A stretch of DNA of 33,364 nt, from assembly GCA_024275295.1 (NCBI GenBank), contig JAJRZI010000027.1, positions 1-33,364 of the forward strand. Reading direction: 5' to 3'. Position numbers and translations under genes: made by a program. Under the pieces are notes generated by a model. It did not search any database. It saw nothing but the letters and a program-made list of their open reading frames with translations, and was not told the DNA's origin. Each line of letters opens with the position of its first letter. The first letter of the stretch is position 1. Source of the DNA: Gammaproteobacteria bacterium (lineage in GTDB: Bacteria; Pseudomonadota; Gammaproteobacteria; Chromatiales; Chromatiaceae). Shown piece by piece: positions 8,194 through 16,639 of the stretch.

Positions 8194-9147
8194 ATGAGCA
8201 GCCCATCATCGGTTCATGTCTATGCAGGTGAAGAGATCGCCCGCTATGGCTTTGGTGACAGCCACCCCTTTGGCACGGATCGATTCGGTGCCTTTTGGCG
8301 TGAATTTACCAAACGCGGCCTGCAACACCAGGTTCAGGTATGTACGCCAAAGCTGGCGGATCAGTCCGCAATTGGGCTATTTCACACTTCCAACTACATT
8401 GCCAAGGTAAAGACCATGTCACAAACCGGCATGGGCTTTCTGGATGGCGGCGATACCCCCTGCTTCCCGAATGCCTATCAGACGACAGCCTATGTGGTTG
8501 GCAGTGTACTGGACGCCATCGACCATATAACCCAGGGCAGCGCCAAACGGGCTTTTGTACCGATTGCCGGGCTTCACCATGCCCGCCGTGATTCTGCTGC
8601 CGGGTTCTGCATCTTTAATGACTGCGGTATCGCCATCGAAGCCCTGCGCACCTATTATGGCATTCAACGGGTGGCCTACGTCGATATCGACGCTCACCAT
8701 GGCGATGGTGTCTTCTACGCCTTTGAATAGGATCCCGACCTGATTTTTGCCGACCTGCATGAGGATGGCAACTACCTCTACCCCGGTACAGGCGCCAGAA
8801 ACGAGACCGGAAAAGGGGCGGCCAAAGGCAGCAAACTCAATATTCCCATGCCACCCAATGCGGATGACCCGGCATTTTTATCCGCCTGGGCCAGAGCAGA
8901 GGCGTTCATCACACAGGCAGAACCTGAATTTATCATCCTCCAGTGCGGCGCCGACAGTGTTGCCGGCGATCCTCTCACACATCTTAAATACAGCACCAAA
9001 GCACATGCCCATGCAGCAAAATCACTCGCAGATATTGCAGATACCCATTGTGAAGGGCGGATGCTGGCGGTCGGTGGCGGGGGCTATAACCGGGACAATC
9101 TGGCAGATGCCTGGTGCAGAGTAGTCGAGGCGATGACCCCGGATTAA
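8194..9147 (+). pseudogene. Histone deacetylase superfamily enzyme, interrupted by one in-frame TAG
   Basis: A 317-codon frame for a zinc amidohydrolase of the HDAC/AcuC/AphA superfamily, broken by TAG at 8728-8730 (codon 179). The first half has GLHHARRDSAAGFCIFND (catalytic His pair and the GFC motif) and YVDIDAHHGDGVFYAFE, with the Asp and His zinc ligands. After the TAG the frame continues as DPDLIFADLHEDGNYLYPGTG, GADSVAGDPLTHL (third zinc ligand) and GGGGYN. The domain order is complete, so the ancestral gene was whole. The short product would lack the third ligand and the glycine loop and should be inactive. One base change from GAG (Glu) would give the TAG. AGGAG lies eleven bases before the ATG. 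It is divergent from the Kelch gene, which has the same kind of defect. Confidence 0.85.
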
Positions 9148-9184
9148 CCAGTTGCCGAAAATAACCTGTTACTGCCATACTCAC

Positions 9185-9218
9185 ACCCAAGATCCGCAAT
9201 TTATTGTGGATCTTGGGT
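9185..9218. terminator. Strong hairpin after the deacetylase gene
   Basis: ACCCAAGATCC (9185-9195) pairs perfectly with GGATCTTGGGT (9208-9218), and the loop can extend the stem with CAAT/ATTG. It lies 38 bp after the TAA of the deacetylase frame and 35 bp before the next gene. There is no T-run, so it may be a 3'-end stabiliser or a Rho-assisted terminator. Confidence 0.5.
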
Positions 9219-9252
9219 CATACTCAATAATTGAAAAACAGGGAGCACAGCT

Positions 9253-9918
9253 ATGTCTGCGGAGAGATTTGATATCTTTTTCTCTGGCCAAATCATAGAG
9301 GGCCATGATGAAGTCGAAGTGCGCGCCAGGATAGGCCGCATCTTCAAAGCCAATCCAAAGCAGCTGGAACAGCTCTTTTCAGGAGAGCCGATAAAAATAA
9401 AGTCCGCTGTTGATCTCGACAAAGCGGTCAAATACCGGGTTACCTTCCGTGATGCATGGGCTTTGATCGATATCAAGCCCATCTCAACCGCCAGCACGGC
9501 TCAACCACAGGCCCAAACCACTCAGCCCCCACCTGTTTCTCCAGCACCGGCAAAAGACGAAGTGGAGCTACTACCCCCCCAAACCGGCAGTCTGATTGAC
9601 TGTGCAGCTGAGGTCATACCTGCTGTCATCCCCAATATCGACGGCATCACTCTTGGCAGCAACGCAGGCCCACTCGATGAAACAGAGCCACCACCCCTGG
9701 CAAACATTGATACACACAATCTAACACTCGGCCCAGCCCGTTCCGAAGCCGTGCTGGATGAGAGAGAACCACCGCCACCAGCAAACATCAACACCAGCGA
9801 TCTAACGCTCAGCACACCCAACACAGGAACGCTTGAGGATTGCCAACAGCCAGTGGAAGCCATTGAACTGCCCGATATCAGCGCACTTGAGATAGCCGAG
9901 TCAAAGGCAAAGTTTTAG
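9253..9918 (+). CDS. Unknown protein with Pro-rich imperfect repeats
   Basis: A 221-residue protein. Residues 1-76 form a compact domain (FDIFFSGQIIEGHDEVEVR, LFSGEPIKIK, YRVTFRDAWALIDI). It looks like the short N-terminal domain found before some RDD- or DUF805-type membrane proteins, judged by pattern memory. The rest is disordered and rich in Pro, Ala and Thr. It has three imperfect repeats of about 25 residues (128-150, 151-177, 178-202) with the theme NIxTxxLTLG then LDExEPPP. There is no signal peptide or membrane segment. GGGAG lies seven bases before the ATG. It ends with TAG and its last 41 bp overlap the 3' end of the convergent DUF3108 gene. Function unknown. Confidence 0.7.
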   Translation: MSAERFDIFFSGQIIEGHDEVEVRARIGRIFKANPKQLEQLFSGEPIKIKSAVDLDKAVKYRVTFRDAWALIDIKPISTASTAQPQAQTTQPPPVSPAPAKDEVELLPPQTGSLIDCAAEVIPAVIPNIDGITLGSNAGPLDETEPPPLANIDTHNLTLGPARSEAVLDEREPPPPANINTSDLTLSTPNTGTLEDCQQPVEAIELPDISALEIAESKAKF

Positions 9919-10819
9919 CAACAGCCGCCTGCCCCACTGCTTTTTGCTTCAACTGAACGACAAAGGTACCCATCGCATAGTCAATAGAGAAACGAACCGG
10001 GATTTTGCGATCATCCGCCGTCATCCAGATAAAAACCGCCGGGTGCACTGGCTGCCCACTCCACTTTCCAGCCTTGAAGGCATCAAGTCGTACTTTAAAG
10101 AGATCCCTCTTCCGGCCGTCCTGTACTAAAGGCCCGCGCGTTTGAACCCTGACCCGATAGTTCAGCACCTTTTTACCATCCGATATCGTAAACCGCAGCT
10201 CCTCCCCGACAACAAGCTTTTGGCTTCGAACAGCTTGCAGCAGCGACAAACGATCCAGCATATCCGTCGATAGCTTTTGACCGGGTTTTGCAGAACGGCT
10301 GAAATGTGCCGGGTCATACCCCAGAAAGCTGAACATATCAGCTGACCCACCCTTTTGAGCCGCCTCGGTGGATGCTGCCACCTGCTTAGATTTGTGCCAT
10401 TTGTAACGCTCTGTTACCTTTTTATTCCAATCAAAGCGAATAATTTCATGGCGTTCCTTGCGCGTCTTCTTGCGCTTATCAATCAGGATGGAGCGCCGCC
10501 GGTCAGTGCTGAAATAGCTTGTCAGCTGAAACCGGAAAGGATAGAGATACTCCATCTTTTTATACTGTTCGCTGCTTATCCGGACAAGCGTTTTATAGGC
10601 GGCCTCACCATTAACAGTGACCGCCTGCTGTGCGTTCTCCAGCACGGCATCACAGATATCAAGCCAGGTCATGGCGGTAAATCCCCCCTGATAGGAGATG
10701 GTATATTCCAGGCGCTCATCAGCCACTGGCGTAGCGGATAGATAGATGGGGAATAAGAGGAGCAAAAACAGAAACCAACCCACACCGTTACAACACAATT
10801 TATGGCGTAACCGACGCAT
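9878..10819 (-). CDS. DUF3108 domain protein, exported
   Basis: A 313-residue protein that matches the DUF3108 family by pattern: after a signal peptide comes ADERLEYTISYQGGFTAMTW, and further on YLYPFRFQLTSYF, RRRSILID and FIWMTADDRKIPVRFSID. The last is the typical end motif of this beta-rich family. The start at 10819 was chosen because it begins a standard signal peptide (MRRLRHK, then GWFLFLLLLFPIYLSA) and follows a GGCGG; the frame is open to an ATG at 10888, but that would place 23 polar residues before it with no ribosome binding site. Members are secreted or periplasmic proteins without a settled role. Its 3' end overlaps the convergent gene by 41 bp. Confidence 0.82.
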   Translation of the reverse strand: MRRLRHKLCCNGVGWFLFLLLLFPIYLSATPVADERLEYTISYQGGFTAMTWLDICDAVLENAQQAVTVNGEAAYKTLVRISSEQYKKMEYLYPFRFQLTSYFSTDRRRSILIDKRKKTRKERHEIIRFDWNKKVTERYKWHKSKQVAASTEAAQKGGSADMFSFLGYDPAHFSRSAKPGQKLSTDMLDRLSLLQAVRSQKLVVGEELRFTISDGKKVLNYRVRVQTRGPLVQDGRKRDLFKVRLDAFKAGKWSGQPVHPAVFIWMTADDRKIPVRFSIDYAMGTFVVQLKQKAVGQAAVAKTLPLTRLSQVR

Positions 10820-10944
10820 ACAAAGAATACCGCCTATCCTTTCTACTGGTTGCTGCTTCTGGCCCAAAACTTGCTGGGATGTAGTCATAACATCAATTCA
10901 CATATCGATACGTCATTTATTTGACTTACATGAGGACAGTAATT

Positions 10945-11307
10945 GTGGTCACACCTATTTCAAATGACAAGCTTCTCTCTTCCAGCAGCTCAAAAACCGG
11001 GGGGTCGGATACAAAAAGCACAGGCAGCGCCAACAGAAGCGGTGCGGACACCGGCTCTTCTGCGGCAACGCCTGAAGCTGGCAGACCTGCAGATGATACC
11101 GTAAACATTGACCGCGCCAGTCAACTCTATCGTAGCGCCACCAGTGAACCCACCCGATCAACAGGCAGGATCAACACCTCAGAGGAGGCAGCACAACTTG
11201 CAGCCCGCATCAGTGAACAACTGACGGCTGACAGCTCGCAAGCAATGCAGGCTCAGGCGGGCGGACTATCCCATCATATCGGCAGCCTGCTAAGTGCAAC
11301 CCCTTAG
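10945..11307 (+). CDS. Small Ser/Thr-rich protein of unknown function
   Basis: About 120 residues. The first 60 are rich in Ser, Thr and Gly and look disordered. The second part has DTVNIDRASQLYRSA followed by a helical stretch (TSEEAAQLAARISEQL, QAMQAQAGGLSHHIGSLL). This layout recalls FlgM-like or other small flagellar-associated proteins (a D-x-V-x-hydrophobic-S/D motif, then an EEA helix), but the match is weak. The start is uncertain: GTG at 10945 follows AGGA by eight bases, while ATG at 10930 and TTG at 10921 have no ribosome binding site. It ends with TAG and overlaps the convergent RCK gene by four bases. Confidence 0.55.
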   Translation: MVTPISNDKLLSSSSSKTGGSDTKSTGSANRSGADTGSSAATPEAGRPADDTVNIDRASQLYRSATSEPTRSTGRINTSEEAAQLAARISEQLTADSSQAMQAQAGGLSHHIGSLLSATP

Positions 11308-11996
11308 GTCTCTGCATCCTGTTTAAAACTGGCTATCGCCTGCTCCGACCCAATGACGATAAGTATGTCTCCCGGATCAAGGCGGTAGCTGTCACTACCC
11401 ACAGCAAAGATAAAATCATCTCCCTGTTCACGATCAACCACACCCAACAGTACCAGATTATAACGCCGGCTCACCTCAACAGCTGCCAACGTCTGACCAT
11501 CAAGGATTGAGCCGTCCATTACTGCCACTTCTGCCAGATCCAGATCCTGCTGGCCAAAAACGGTATGTTCAAGCGTCTCCACAATCAGCGGGTTGCGAAT
11601 GAGGTCATAGATCTTGCGCCCACTGATCTCATACGGATCTATTACTTTATCCACCCCAGCCGCCTTCAGCGTATGCACCGAATCTCCAGACTGGGACAGT
11701 GAGACAATCTCAATCTCGGCATCCAATGCCCTGGTTGAGATGGCAATAAAGACGTTTTGTACATCCTCTGGCAGAAAACAGAAGACAAGCCCGACATCTC
11801 TGCCAATGCCCAGCGTGCGCAGATTTTCATCATCCCGATAATCGATATGCACTGTCCTGAATCCCTTGGCTGCCGCCGCTGCCAAAGATGACTCATCATC
11901 ATCCACCAGCAATAGATCCCGCCCCCTGCCCTGCAACTGGGCAGCAACATCCAGGCCAAGCAGGCCAACACCAAACAGAATGATTTTGTCTTTCAA
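11304..11996 (-). CDS. Stand-alone RCK/TrkA-type K+ channel regulator
   Basis: A 230-residue cytoplasmic protein. Residues 1-120 form an NAD-binding TrkA-N (RCK) Rossmann domain (IILFGVGLLGLDVA, LLLVDDDE with the acidic end of strand 2). Residues about 150-225 form a TrkA-C domain (AEVAVMDGSILDGQTLAAV, GDILIVIGSEQAI). It starts with TTG at 11996, which overlaps the stop of the channel gene upstream (TTGA), so the two are translationally coupled. A later start would cut the Rossmann glycine loop. It probably forms part of the gating ring with the channel encoded next to it, or an independent RCK subunit. Confidence 0.85.
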   Translation of the reverse strand: MKDKIILFGVGLLGLDVAAQLQGRGRDLLLVDDDESSLAAAAAKGFRTVHIDYRDDENLRTLGIGRDVGLVFCFLPEDVQNVFIAISTRALDAEIEIVSLSQSGDSVHTLKAAGVDKVIDPYEISGRKIYDLIRNPLIVETLEHTVFGQQDLDLAEVAVMDGSILDGQTLAAVEVSRRYNLVLLGVVDREQGDDFIFAVGSDSYRLDPGDILIVIGSEQAIASFKQDAET

Positions 11997-13585
11997 ACCT
12001 TCCCCCGCTCCAGATGATCACGAAAATGCACGATGCTGAACTGATGACCAAATACAACTAAAAAGTCACCGGCCCGCAGCACCAGATCAGGCTCCGGGTT
12101 AAACAGGAAGAAGCTGGTCTTTAGATCATAGGCCCTATCAATTTTGTGATGTTCACGTTCACCTCCACCAATCACACCAAACAGGATCAATTTCTGGTGA
12201 CAAAAATCTATATCGCCCAGTGATCGTCCATTCAGGCAGGAATTCTGGTGCACAGGGATGGTGTCCATTCCCAGCTCACTCTCCCCGGTTAACATGCCAT
12301 GTATCGCCTCAAAAGCAACTGGCTGCCCAGCATATTCACCTGCCACCAGCGCCACCATCTTATGGGGCAGGATGGTATGATTTGCCCCTGCCTGCACCAA
12401 TTTACTCACGGTCTCTTCCTTATTGGCGCGTGAAATAATCTCAATATCAGGGTTCAGATGACGCGCAGTCAGGGTGATATAGACATTGATCACGTCATCA
12501 CCCGTAAGACAGAGAATACGCCGGGCACGCTCAGCAACCCCCAGGTTTTGCAACAGCTCAACACGCTCAGCATTACCTTCAATCGCCAAATAGCCATACT
12601 GCCGCGCAAGATTGATACTCTCACTATCAGGATCAACCACAACAAAATATTCCCGATCCGCACTCAAACGCTCAGCCACCACCTGACCAATCCGGCCAAA
12701 ACCACAAAGCACGGTGTGATGGCCATGTTTTTCGGTCTCAGAGAAGACCCGACTACGTCGCACCTCAGGCATCTTTTCACTGAAGGCGGAGACGATAATA
12801 GAGGTAGTAAAGGCGATCACCCCAAAGCCACACATAATGAGCATCAGCGTGACAAAGCGGCCTTCAGCCGTGTGCGGTGTAATGTCACCATAGCCTACCG
12901 TAGATACCGTCACTACCGCCCAATAGATACCGTCAAAAAAGCTGTCAATCTCTCCACCGTCACTACGCGCCTCGAAGAAATAGATGGCTGAAGCTGCCGT
13001 AAACACTACAAAAACCAGGAAGAAAAAGAGCACAAAGAATTCAAAGCGTTTCTCAGACAGCACCTGGGCAAACTGGTGAATACTGCGTGAATAGCGAAAC
13101 AGCTTGAAGAGCCTAAACAGCAGGAACATGCGCAGGATGCGCAATGGGCGGTAGCTGGGGATGATGGCTAAAAGATCAATCACTGCCAGCGGCGTAATCA
13201 TGTAATCCCACTTTTTACGCACCACCTCGCGTAGTGCCGCCACTGGATGGAAGGGCGCATTGATAAACTCCGCCCGTTCATAATGGTCAATGATGACCCG
13301 ATGGCTGTCACTGTAGAGCCAGAGCCGGGCAAGATATTCGAGCAGAAAAAGGGTGACGGCTATCCGCTCAAAGATGTCGCCAAACCACCCCAGGTCATTT
13401 TTCACCGCATAGATCAGAAAGAAAACGCTGGCAAGAACCAGCACAATCATCCCCAAATCAAAATAGGGACGAATGGGGGCATGTGGATTTTCTAGCAGAT
13501 CATAGACAAACTGCTTGGCCCGCCTGTAGCGAGACGAGTCTTCGAGTGCGTAGCAACATTGTACCAACAGTTTTGCGAATGACAT
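11993..13585 (-). CDS. Voltage-gated-like K+ channel with C-terminal RCK domain
   Basis: A 530-residue inner-membrane protein. It has six predicted membrane segments (first at about 42-60, LGMIVLVLASVFFLIYAV). It has an S4-like Arg-rich helix, LRILRMFLLFRLFKLFRYSR, near 150-168. The pore loop is WAVVTVSTVGYGDITP with the K+ filter TVGYGD. A TrkA-N domain (VLCGFGRIGQVVAERL, VVDPDSE) and a TrkA-C domain (about 430-525) follow. The order matches bacterial Kch/MthK-type channels gated by a cytosolic ring. It is followed by a second, separate RCK gene with overlapping codons, so the ring may be built from two kinds of subunits. Confidence 0.92.
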   Translation of the reverse strand: MSFAKLLVQCCYALEDSSRYRRAKQFVYDLLENPHAPIRPYFDLGMIVLVLASVFFLIYAVKNDLGWFGDIFERIAVTLFLLEYLARLWLYSDSHRVIIDHYERAEFINAPFHPVAALREVVRKKWDYMITPLAVIDLLAIIPSYRPLRILRMFLLFRLFKLFRYSRSIHQFAQVLSEKRFEFFVLFFFLVFVVFTAASAIYFFEARSDGGEIDSFFDGIYWAVVTVSTVGYGDITPHTAEGRFVTLMLIMCGFGVIAFTTSIIVSAFSEKMPEVRRSRVFSETEKHGHHTVLCGFGRIGQVVAERLSADREYFVVVDPDSESINLARQYGYLAIEGNAERVELLQNLGVAERARRILCLTGDDVINVYITLTARHLNPDIEIISRANKEETVSKLVQAGANHTILPHKMVALVAGEYAGQPVAFEAIHGMLTGESELGMDTIPVHQNSCLNGRSLGDIDFCHQKLILFGVIGGGEREHHKIDRAYDLKTSFFLFNPEPDLVLRAGDFLVVFGHQFSIVHFRDHLERGKV

Positions 13586-13624
13586 CAGGAGTGATACCTT
13601 CGGTTAGCTCGCAAGCAGATTACG

Positions 13625-13996
13625 CTATTCCCTGACAAACTCCATACGTTCCACCTCAGCAAGGCTAACCATTTTGCCATCCAGAGTGAGCAGACTGCGC
13701 TCCGCCACATCCCCCCTATAGGCTTCATAGTTAACCGTATTGCCACTGCGGGTATCGATAACACGAACCATTACAACCCGATAGCTATCCACCCACTCCA
13801 GATAGACAAAATAGATCGCTCCCGCCAACATGATAGAGACCAGCCCATAGGCGGCATAGTGTGGCAGTCGTGATGGCGGTGCTTTGGGCCGTGGCGTCAT
13901 TGGCGCTGTGGATTGCTGCACACGCTGCACTCGCTTACGCAGTGTCAACACTGCCCCCAGGATAACCACTGCTGTCAGTATTATTTTCAATAACAT
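13625..13996 (-). CDS. Two-pass membrane protein of unknown function
   Basis: A 123-residue protein with a hydrophobic N-terminus (ILTAVVILGAVLTL), a basic Pro-rich linker (QQSTAPMTPRPKAPPSR) and a second hydrophobic segment (YGLVSIMLAGAIYFVYL, about 50-66). A C-terminal domain of about 55 residues follows, with VMVRVIDTRSGNTVNYEAYRGD and MVSLAEVERMEF. I do not recognise the family. It lies 39 bp upstream of the channel gene in the same direction, so co-transcription is possible. It ends with TAG. Confidence 0.7.
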   Translation of the reverse strand: MLLKIILTAVVILGAVLTLRKRVQRVQQSTAPMTPRPKAPPSRLPHYAAYGLVSIMLAGAIYFVYLEWVDSYRVVMVRVIDTRSGNTVNYEAYRGDVAERSLLTLDGKMVSLAEVERMEFVRE

Positions 13997-14098
13997 AGCG
14001 CTTACTCTATCATGGCACCCCGTAAGTAGACCATGGTTGCAATTAACGACGGAGCCTCCTATAACATGCAGTATGACAAGTCATTTTTGCAACAACAG

Positions 14099-14740
14099 AT
14101 GAACCCTATAAAAGCCTTTACGCTCATTCTACTGCTGTTGCTGAGCGCCTGCAGTGAACCGGATCGTCCCACCCTTGCACTTTACCCCGCTATTCAGCGA
14201 GGGGATATCGCCCAGATTGAGCGCCATATCAAATGGGGTACGGATCTCAATCAGGCCGACCCGGACGGCAGCATGCCGCTGCATGTCGCCGCCAAGGCAG
14301 GGCGTTGGGTGGTCGTCAAACTGCTGCTGAAGCACGGGGCAAAGATCAATGTCCTGGATAGACAAAACCATACCCCACTCTACGACGCCATCATGTCGGG
14401 CCGCACCCAGATTGCAGGGATGCTGATCAAACAGGGCGCCAAATTCAATATCAACAGGCTTTTAGACGAGGCCGTATCCAACCGGATTGCCGATCGCGAT
14501 GTCTTTAAATTTTTGATGCGCCAAGGTGCAGACATCAATCACACCACTGAAAATGGAGAGGCCCCACTGCACATTGCGGTAAAAAAAGGTTATCGAATTG
14601 TCACCAAACTTTTAATACATAACGGTGCCGATATAAATGCCCGGGACAGCAATGGACACACGCCACTGTGGTACGCCATTGGGCATCACAACAGAGACAT
14701 CAGCGCCCTGCTCAAACGGAATGGCGCTATAGCGGAGTAA
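14099..14740 (+). CDS. Ankyrin-repeat lipoprotein
   Basis: A 213-residue protein with a lipoprotein signal peptide (MNPIKAFTLILLLLLSAC; lipobox LSAC), so it should be anchored to a membrane by the Cys. Five or six ankyrin repeats follow, for example GSMPLHVAAKAGRWVVVKLL, NHTPLYDAIMSGRTQIAGML, GEAPLHIAVKKGYRIVTKLL and GHTPLWYAIGHHNRDISALL. Ankyrin repeats bind proteins. The start is a choice: 14066 has a GGAG eleven bases before it but gives a longer charged leader, and 14099 gives a standard signal peptide. Confidence 0.85.
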   Translation: MNPIKAFTLILLLLLSACSEPDRPTLALYPAIQRGDIAQIERHIKWGTDLNQADPDGSMPLHVAAKAGRWVVVKLLLKHGAKINVLDRQNHTPLYDAIMSGRTQIAGMLIKQGAKFNINRLLDEAVSNRIADRDVFKFLMRQGADINHTTENGEAPLHIAVKKGYRIVTKLLIHNGADINARDSNGHTPLWYAIGHHNRDISALLKRNGAIAE

Positions 14741-14823
14741 TCCCTGAAGATAAAAATATTTTCACTGCATCTTTTACCCTGTACTATATTCGTCTACTAA
14801 AACTTTTATTGGGTATTACACGC

Positions 14824-15108
14824 ATGGCATCCACTGTAGATGAGCTCACCATTAGCTACACCGAAGACGGCACCGATATTGTAAAGGAGCTGGACAAACA
14901 GATTCTCTACAAAGGGGCCTGGTCCACAGTGATCTTTCGCTATCAGGAGTGGAATCGCACAAAAAACGAATATGGCCCTGAGAAATACAGTATTCGCCGC
15001 TATCAGAAGCGAAACGGCGAATATATGCAGAAGTCGAAGTTCAATATCTCCAGCAAGGATCAGGCTAAGAATGTCGTTGCTGCATTGGAGAAGTGGATTG
15101 CAGATTAG
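14824..15108 (+). CDS. Conserved 94-residue protein of unknown function
   Basis: A small soluble protein (MASTVDELTISYTEDGTDIV...) with a Trp/Tyr-rich core (STVIFRYQEWNRTKNEYG, KYSIRRYQKRNGEY, then SKFNISSKDQAKNVV and a C-terminal helix). The pattern is one I recall from other gammaproteobacteria without a named role. The frame is open further upstream, but that part overlaps the ankyrin gene in another frame, and the ATG at 14824 begins the compact domain. Its last 44 bp overlap the end of sbcB on the other strand. Confidence 0.7.
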   Translation: MASTVDELTISYTEDGTDIVKELDKQILYKGAWSTVIFRYQEWNRTKNEYGPEKYSIRRYQKRNGEYMQKSKFNISSKDQAKNVVAALEKWIAD

Positions 15109-16534
15109 ATTCAATCTGGTCTCCCCACTTCATTAAGTCATCCAGTAGTAGTCTATTTTCTGCTGATATATCCGGGGCATTTTTCAGTGCCACAATCTGT
15201 TCGCGGTATTCCGCCAGGGTAATACTCCCCCCTCCGTCGGATTCACAGATTCGTTTCCGACGGAACTCACGCCAACGCACCCGATCATCACTTGACAAGG
15301 TTTCCGGCCAGTTACGCGCCTGATATCGAAACTGCATCTCAGGCAGGCGCCTGTCCTCAAAAAAGAGCTGGAGGTCACTTAAATCCTCCGGTTTTGTATG
15401 CCGGACAATATCAATCTGTTTGCGATCATCTGCACTAAAAAAGCCCCCATAGAGGTCATGATCTGGATCACCAACAGGATCAAACCGTTGCAAGGTATGA
15501 GCCTGACGCACCTTCTCCTCAAACGCAACTGCATGCTGTAGCTTTCTGGCATGCTGCTCGCCTGCGGCCACATTAATCTGCCAACGTGCCATAGCTTCAG
15601 GCGTTAGTGTGCTCATTGGCACAACTACCGGGCTCTTATTCAAATGCACCATTTTGAGTGGCAGGCGTTCAACCCCCTCTGGCAGCTCTTTCGTAGGGGT
15701 GAAGAGCCGCTGGTGCAGCTCCTCTACACTCAGTTCAAAAAAAGCTTCCGGGTCATAGCGGAGATCAAACACAATCACACCATTATTATTTGTCGGGTGT
15801 CGTGTAACAGGTGCTACCATCGCCATACGCCCATAGCAGGCGGGAAACATGGAAGAGACATGCAGCACAGCTGTTTTTTCACGCAGATTGAACTGCTGAT
15901 CAACCAGACGTTTATTACGTAACCGAAAGATATAATCAAATAGACGTGGCTGACGCTCTTTTATCAGTCGAGCCAATGCGATAGTGGCATAGACATCTGA
16001 TAGGGCATCATGCGCCGCCGTATGGGATATACTGTTGGCAGCCGTCAGCTCTTCCAGCTTGAAACAGGGTGTCCCATCATCATACATTGGCCACTCGATA
16101 CCCTCAGGGCGAAGGGCAAAGGTGAGTCGCACCATATCGATAATATCCCAGCGTGAGTTGCCGTTTTGCCACTCCCGGGCATAGGGATCATAGAAATTCC
16201 GGTAGAGGGCATAGCGGGTAAATTCATCATCAAAACGGATACTGTTATACCCCACCCCGCAGGTGCCTGGCCGCACCAGCTCAGCATGAATAGCGCGGAT
16301 GAACTCAGCCTCGCACACCCCTTCCGCTGCTGCCCTCTGTGGTGACAGACCTGTCACCAGACAGGCTTCAGGTTGCGGCAGGATGTCATCTGCCGGACGA
16401 CAGTAGATCATCAATGGATCACCTACAATATTCAGCGCCTCATCGGTGCGGACACCCGCAAACTGTGAGGGACGATCCCGACGTGGATCTATACCCCAGG
16501 TCTCATAATCATGCCAGTAGAAGGTGCTCTGCAT
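15065..16534 (-). CDS. sbcB: Exodeoxyribonuclease I
   Basis: A 489-residue enzyme that degrades single-stranded DNA 3' to 5' in recombination and mismatch repair. The DEDDh exonuclease motifs are visible: FYWHDYETWG (Exo I, D-x-E, residues 5-14), GYNSIRFDDEFTRYAL (Exo II) and HTAAHDALSDVYAT (Exo III, His and Asp). The middle and C-terminal parts (HVSSMFPACYGRMA, LEDLSDLQLFFEDRRLPEMQFRYQARN-type end) fit the SH3-like and helical domains of ExoI. Length is close to the E. coli enzyme (475). It ends with TAG inside the convergent neighbour. Confidence 0.95.
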   Translation of the reverse strand: MQSTFYWHDYETWGIDPRRDRPSQFAGVRTDEALNIVGDPLMIYCRPADDILPQPEACLVTGLSPQRAAAEGVCEAEFIRAIHAELVRPGTCGVGYNSIRFDDEFTRYALYRNFYDPYAREWQNGNSRWDIIDMVRLTFALRPEGIEWPMYDDGTPCFKLEELTAANSISHTAAHDALSDVYATIALARLIKERQPRLFDYIFRLRNKRLVDQQFNLREKTAVLHVSSMFPACYGRMAMVAPVTRHPTNNNGVIVFDLRYDPEAFFELSVEELHQRLFTPTKELPEGVERLPLKMVHLNKSPVVVPMSTLTPEAMARWQINVAAGEQHARKLQHAVAFEEKVRQAHTLQRFDPVGDPDHDLYGGFFSADDRKQIDIVRHTKPEDLSDLQLFFEDRRLPEMQFRYQARNWPETLSSDDRVRWREFRRKRICESDGGGSITLAEYREQIVALKNAPDISAENRLLLDDLMKWGDQIESNLQSTSPMQQRHS

Positions 16535-16587
16535 TACTCTAACTCCATTATTTTAGATTCCTGAATAGATTATCCTGCATTTTTGGC

Positions 16588-16622
16588 AAAAAAAACCGCT
16601 CTGCAATGCAGGGCGGTTTTTT
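16588..16622 (-). terminator. Rho-independent terminator of the rplS operon
   Basis: CCGCTCTGCA and TGCAGGGCGG form a stem around a single base (one T-G wobble), flanked by an A-run on one side and a T-run on the other. On the minus strand it lies just after the rplS stop and is followed by eight T. The A/T runs make it able to act in both directions. Confidence 0.93.
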
Positions 16623-16639
16623 GATTACATCAATAGCAA

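Noticed and set aside
7274-8730. Genome-wide reassignment of TAG (pyrrolysine)
   Set aside because: By my reading 12 of the 37 genes whose stop lies in the window end with TAG, including trmD, sbcB, prfC and flgK. That is too many for a reassigned codon, and no pyl gene is in the window.
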